Origin: Prevotellaceae bacterium
Lineage (GTDB): Bacteria; Bacteroidota; Bacteroidia; Bacteroidales; UBA932
Assembly (NCBI GenBank): GCA_031288885.1
Contig: JAITQP010000149.1
Span: 1 to 9,143 of the forward strand
Direction of reading: 5' to 3'
Length of the DNA stretch: 9,143 nucleotides
Below the pieces are notes generated by a model that was given only the letters and a program-made list of their open reading frames with translations, searched no databases and was not told where the DNA came from. Positions 6,653-9,143 of the stretch are shown here, one piece after another. The stretch's first letter is position 1. Every line of letters starts with the position of its first letter. The position numbers and the translations under genes were made by a program.

Positions 6653-7420
6653 ATGAAATTAATTTCGTATAACGTAAACGGTATCAGGTCGGCGATGAGT
6701 AAGGACTTGATAGGGTGGCTTAAGGAGGCTGACGCAGATGTTGTTTGCTTTCAAGAGCTCAAAGCCCTTCAGGAGCAAATCGACGAGGCGGCATTTCGCG
6801 CCATAGGCTATGAGCACCTTTACTGGCACTCAGCCGAAAAAAAGGGGTACAGCGGCACGGCGGTGCTGTGCAAGGCAAAGCCCAACAACGTACAATTCGG
6901 CATGGGCATTACCGCTTACGACCGCGAGGGGCGCGTTGTCCGCGCCGACTTTGACGCTTTTACGCTCGTGTGCTCCTACTTTCCATCGGGCACCACCGGC
7001 GATGAGCGGCAGGCGTTTAAAATGCGCTACTTGGAGGATTTCACGAGCTACATCACGGCGCTGCGCCGCGAAAAACCAAATCTCATCATCACCGGCGACC
7101 TCAACATTTGCCACAAGCCTATTGACATTAATCACCCCGAAAAGCACGAAACGGTATCGGGGTTTTTGCCCGAGGAGCGCGAATGGTTTGACCGGTTTGT
7201 GGCGCTGGGATTTGTGGATACGTTCCGCGTTTTTAACCAAGAGCCTGACCAGTACAGCTGGTGGAGCTTTCGCTCCGGCGCGCGCAGCAGAAATCTCGGC
7301 TGGCGCATTGACTACTTTTTGTGCACGGAGTCGCTTAAAACGTCGCTCCAAGCCGCAGCAATACACCCCTCAGCCGTTCACTCCGACCACTGCCCTGTTT
7401 CGGTAGAGGTAAAGGTCTAA
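6653..7420 (+). CDS. xth: Exodeoxyribonuclease III (AP endonuclease)
   Basis: This 255-aa enzyme of the EEP (exonuclease-endonuclease-phosphatase) superfamily incises DNA at abasic sites in base excision repair and also has 3'-5' exonuclease and 3'-phosphatase activity in this family. All expected active-site residues are visible: N7 (SYNVNGIRS), the metal ligand E35 (CFQELK), Y109, D149 and N151 (ITGDLNIC), D220 (WRIDYF) and the terminal D245-H246 pair (SDHCPVS). The length is normal for bacterial ExoIII, and the enzyme is cytoplasmic. The start MKLISYNVNGIR is the family start, so no alternative is needed. It is a single-gene unit between the divergent rsgA promoter and a repeat-rich gap facing gldB. 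The separate names xthA and exoA are used for the same family. Confidence 0.95.
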   Translation: MKLISYNVNGIRSAMSKDLIGWLKEADADVVCFQELKALQEQIDEAAFRAIGYEHLYWHSAEKKGYSGTAVLCKAKPNNVQFGMGITAYDREGRVVRADFDAFTLVCSYFPSGTTGDERQAFKMRYLEDFTSYITALRREKPNLIITGDLNICHKPIDINHPEKHETVSGFLPEEREWFDRFVALGFVDTFRVFNQEPDQYSWWSFRSGARSRNLGWRIDYFLCTESLKTSLQAAAIHPSAVHSDHCPVSVEVKV

Positions 7421-7451
7421 AAATCAAACATACTTCCTTGTAGTGAAAGTT

Positions 7452-7481
7452 TTGCTATTCCCCGTAGGGGAATAATAGCAA
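7452..7481. repeat. GC-core hairpin after xth
   Basis: ATTCCCC (7457-7463), loop GTA, GGGGAAT (7467-7473) forms a perfect 7-bp stem. After an asymmetric 3-base bulge (7474-7476) it continues as TTGCT (7452-7456) with AGCAA (7477-7481). It starts 31 bases past the xth stop. There is no T-run directly after it, so a classical intrinsic terminator is not clear, though it could block or stabilise the 3' end. Its core is the reverse complement of the one at 7599-7609. Confidence 0.65.
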
Positions 7482-7512
7482 TAGAAATTGCCTATGTTCT
7501 TTTACTCCTATT

Positions 7513-7525
7513 AGCCCGTAGGGCT
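7513..7525. repeat. Short hairpin with the same GTA loop
   Basis: AGCCC, loop GTA, GGGCT is a 5-bp stem. It looks like a diverged copy of the CCCCGTAGGGG core of its neighbours and is followed by an AT-rich stretch (TTTAATTAATT). It lies in the xth-gldB intergenic gap. Confidence 0.5.
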
Positions 7526-7545
7526 TTAATTAATTCCAAATTAAT

Positions 7546-7648
7546 CCCCTAACGGGGAATTAGGTGAAAGGAGAGCACGTTTCTCCATTGATATTGTCCC
7601 CCTACGGGGAATTAAGGTGAAAAGGGGAGTGTATGTTTTTCTACTGAT
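7546..7648. repeat. Two ~50-bp direct repeats with a CCCCTA(A)CGGGG palindrome
   Basis: Copy 1 (7546-7592) and copy 2 (7599-7648) align along their length at an offset of 53 bases. Each begins CCCC-TA(A)C-GGGGAATTA, continues with (A)GGTGAAA and a purine-rich GGAGAG or GGGGAG block, then a C/T-rich part, and ends CTGAT or TTGAT. Copy 1 has a second stem, GGAGA (7570-7574) with TCTCC (7582-7586); copy 2 has lost it. The pair lies just before the gldB stop, so it is downstream of both convergent genes and could serve as a two-way transcription end or simply be a dispersed repeat. Confidence 0.7.
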
Positions 7649-7657
7649 AAAAATAAT

Positions 7658-8680
7658 CTACCTTGGGTTATAGCCGGATTTTTCCAGCATTTGGCGGTAG
7701 TTGGCGTCGAGCATAAGCTGAGGCAGGGTAACGTCGGAGTTGCGCTCCATGTATCGCTTGACTATTCTGTAGCCAAGCCAGCTGGCGGCGCGCCCGGGCG
7801 CCTCGCGCGAAAACTCCTGCGTGAACGGGCGCTCGCGCGTAAACTTGTCGATGGTGAACGCGTGGGTAGAAAAAAGCAGCTTGTTCTCAATCAGGTATAG
7901 CCACATGTAGGCCTCATTGTCGCGGCACAAGGCCAGCTCATTTTTGGTAAAGCCAAAAATAACCGTATCCGGCTCGGCGGGCAGCATTTGTTCGGCAAAG
8001 TAGAGCCGCTTGCCCTCCCACAGCATGCGCCCCAACAGCTCATCCTGCTCGGCAACGTAGGGAAACATGGCCTCCGCCAGCGCGTCCATCACGTCGGCGG
8101 GGATTTTGGCGGGGTACATGTTGCGCGACATGTACTTGTAAAAACCCAGCTGCGGGTACAGCTTGTAATCCGCCCCCAAATATTTGTCCAACCCCACCCC
8201 AATAACGTTTTCGGTCAGCATAATGGATTGGTTAAAGCCGGACACGTACGTAGCTATGCGGGGAATTTTGGCGCCGGAAAAATGCAGCTTGTAGCGCTTA
8301 AAGGCGTCGGTAAGCTTGGCGTTCAGCTCTTTGGTATCGGGAAAAATGAGCTGCGTCTCGTGGTAGGATTCGCGCACAATATCGTCGCTCAAAAACGCGG
8401 CAAGGTTGTTAAAAAAATCGGCATCCTGCGGCAATCCCACGTCAATGATACCTTTGCAGTAGTAGGTGAAAAAATCGCCGTATTTTTGCTGCAACGCCGG
8501 AGCTTGCTCCCGCAGGCTGTCGGGGTTGAGCGCCATCAGCTCTTGGTCAAACCGCTGCACCTCAACGGTCAGGTTTATCTTGGCAAGCTTGGAGCGCTCG
8601 CACTGGCAGCCAACGCAAAGGCTCATTAGCAGGGAAATGGCAAAAAAAAGTGAGCGTTTCATTTTGTTTTCTGTCATCAT
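7658..8680 (-). CDS. gldB: GldB-family lipoprotein
   Basis: This 340-aa protein belongs to the Bacteroidota GldB family, distant relatives of the DUF2268 zinc-protease fold that lack an HExxH site; no HExxH is present here either. The start is basic and hydrophobic (MKRSLFFAISLLMSLCVGC, residues 7-25). C25 is the likely lipidated residue, with an imperfect lipobox (CVG before C), so it is probably a lipoprotein. Family landmarks are IPRIATYVSGFNQSIML (139-155), GVGLDKYLGADY (161-172), YPAKIPADV (189-197), WEGKRLYFAEQMLP (221-234) and the ending LEKSGYNP. In Flavobacterium johnsoniae GldB is needed for gliding, but homologs are also kept in non-gliding Bacteroidota, so motility should not be inferred. 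The ATG at 8680 overlaps the upstream stop by four bases (ATGA), indicating translational coupling. M2 or M7 are alternative starts; M7 gives the most typical signal peptide. Confidence 0.88.
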   Translation of the reverse strand: MMTENKMKRSLFFAISLLMSLCVGCQCERSKLAKINLTVEVQRFDQELMALNPDSLREQAPALQQKYGDFFTYYCKGIIDVGLPQDADFFNNLAAFLSDDIVRESYHETQLIFPDTKELNAKLTDAFKRYKLHFSGAKIPRIATYVSGFNQSIMLTENVIGVGLDKYLGADYKLYPQLGFYKYMSRNMYPAKIPADVMDALAEAMFPYVAEQDELLGRMLWEGKRLYFAEQMLPAEPDTVIFGFTKNELALCRDNEAYMWLYLIENKLLFSTHAFTIDKFTRERPFTQEFSREAPGRAASWLGYRIVKRYMERNSDVTLPQLMLDANYRQMLEKSGYNPR

Positions 8681-9069
8681 ACGGGTTGAAGTTCTTTCCG
8701 TTTTCTGCGCTTTGCAGGAGCTTCCTGCGCTACGGTTGCGGCCTCTTTTGTTGTTGATGCCGGCGCAAAGCTATCGCCGTACAAGGTAAACTCGGCGTTT
8801 TTAACGCCGACGTAAGCATCGTCGGAGACAAAACACACATTTTGCCCCGAAAAACGCTGAATAAATCGGTCTGTCATTTCGTTTTCCCACGAAATATACT
8901 CATCGCTTGAGTGATACATTTCCCTTGGCACAACCTCAACGCAATGTACGAGCGCCCTACTATCGTACTCGTAGCGCACGCGTACATTCGGAAAATCTTT
9001 GACAAGGGTTTTCAGCTCGCTGATAATATACTCTTTTGACGTTATGGTTTTGTTTTTAAGATGGCTCAT
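8677..9069 (-). CDS. Hypothetical protein, first gene of the gldB operon
   Basis: I do not recognise this 130-aa protein. It has no signal peptide or membrane segment and appears cytoplasmic. Residues 10-98 look like a compact alpha/beta domain: an amphipathic helix (12-25), a strand VRVRYEY (29-35), a strand LVHCVEVVP (40-48), an acidic helical segment (54-73), and strands QNVCFVS and AEFTLYG. Residues 99-130 are low-complexity, rich in Ala, Thr and Glu, and end in a strongly basic block AKRRKRKE (119-126), which suggests contact with nucleic acid or acidic membrane. It overlaps gldB by four bases, so the two are probably translated together. It is not GldC by sequence. Codon use resembles its neighbours and the TACATTTG box upstream makes it a real gene. 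Confidence 0.75.
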   Translation of the reverse strand: MSHLKNKTITSKEYIISELKTLVKDFPNVRVRYEYDSRALVHCVEVVPREMYHSSDEYISWENEMTDRFIQRFSGQNVCFVSDDAYVGVKNAEFTLYGDSFAPASTTKEAATVAQEAPAKRRKRKELQPV

Positions 9070-9116
9070 TTTTTCACATAAAAAGAAGTAGGCAGTAAGG
9101 TATTGCTTTCATGCTG

Positions 9117-9124
9117 CAAATGTA
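9117..9124 (-). promoter_or_regulatory. -7 promoter element of the gldB operon
   Basis: On the minus strand the bases read TACATTTG, an exact TAnnTTTG match, about 48 bases before the ATG at 9069. The -33 element, if present, would lie just outside the window's right edge. The leader would be around 40 bases, long enough for a short regulatory element, but none is recognisable. Confidence 0.5.
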
Positions 9125-9143
9125 ACGATTTTTACAACATTTT

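Noticed and set aside
6810..7406. 198-codon frame overlapping xth on the same strand
   Set aside because: It is out of frame with a textbook ExoIII and has a Ser/Thr/Arg-rich composition typical of a shifted frame.
7452..7481. Classical intrinsic terminator for xth
   Set aside because: The stem is convincing but no U-tract follows directly, so only the hairpin is reported.
7988..8629. 213-codon open frame on the plus strand
   Set aside because: It is antisense to gldB, His/Val/Leu-rich and without family resemblance; gldB is clearly the real gene.
7658..8680. Reading gldB as evidence for gliding motility or type IX secretion
   Set aside because: GldB homologs occur in non-gliding Bacteroidota and no other gld, spr or por gene is in the window.

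Overview
The window looks like a stretch of Bacteroidota (most likely Bacteroidales-type) chromosome. Three things point there. The gene set includes a GldB-type lipoprotein, an AAA-ATPase-like/PD-(D/E)XK protein, a small Bacteroidota membrane protein of the family often labelled '6-phosphogluconate dehydrogenase', and a GT9 glycosyltransferase with a C-terminal Cys cluster. Most transcription units are preceded by the Bacteroidota -7 promoter element TAnnTTTG rather than a sigma70-type -10 box. Shine-Dalgarno sequences are mostly absent. No rRNA, tRNA, integrase, transposase or CRISPR array was seen.

Layout. Bases 1-486 carry no gene but hold two repeat structures: a ~40-bp-period array of alternating inverted repeats (40-220) and a 112-bp REP/MITE-like palindrome (280-391). 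A U32-family protein related to RNA hydroxylases reads leftward (487-2304, TTG start). A compact divergent promoter region (about 2305-2430) separates it from a rightward run of three genes: an AAA-ATPase-like/PD-(D/E)XK protein (2431-4152), a GT9 heptosyltransferase-like glycosyltransferase (4199-5197) and a small single-pass membrane protein (5229-5660). No -7 box was found in the gaps inside this run, so co-transcription is plausible. It converges, with only 12 bases between stops, on leftward rsgA (5673-6602), the ribosome-maturation GTPase.

rsgA and xth (exodeoxyribonuclease III, rightward, 6653-7420) diverge from a tiny region where two facing -7 boxes form a near-palindrome. The rsgA box also argues that the conventional longest start is wrong. 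The 237-base gap after xth is packed with GC-core palindromes and two ~50-bp direct repeats. It is followed by a leftward two-gene operon: an unrecognised 130-aa protein (8677-9069) overlapping gldB (7658-8680) by four bases.

Functionally these are mostly unrelated housekeeping genes: ribosome assembly, RNA modification, DNA repair, envelope glycosylation and envelope lipoprotein biogenesis. The least explained parts are the nuclease/ATPase fusion, the 130-aa partner of gldB, and the three different intergenic repeat families. I found no convincing multi-gene novel system; the repeats and the head-to-head promoters are the best candidates for follow-up.
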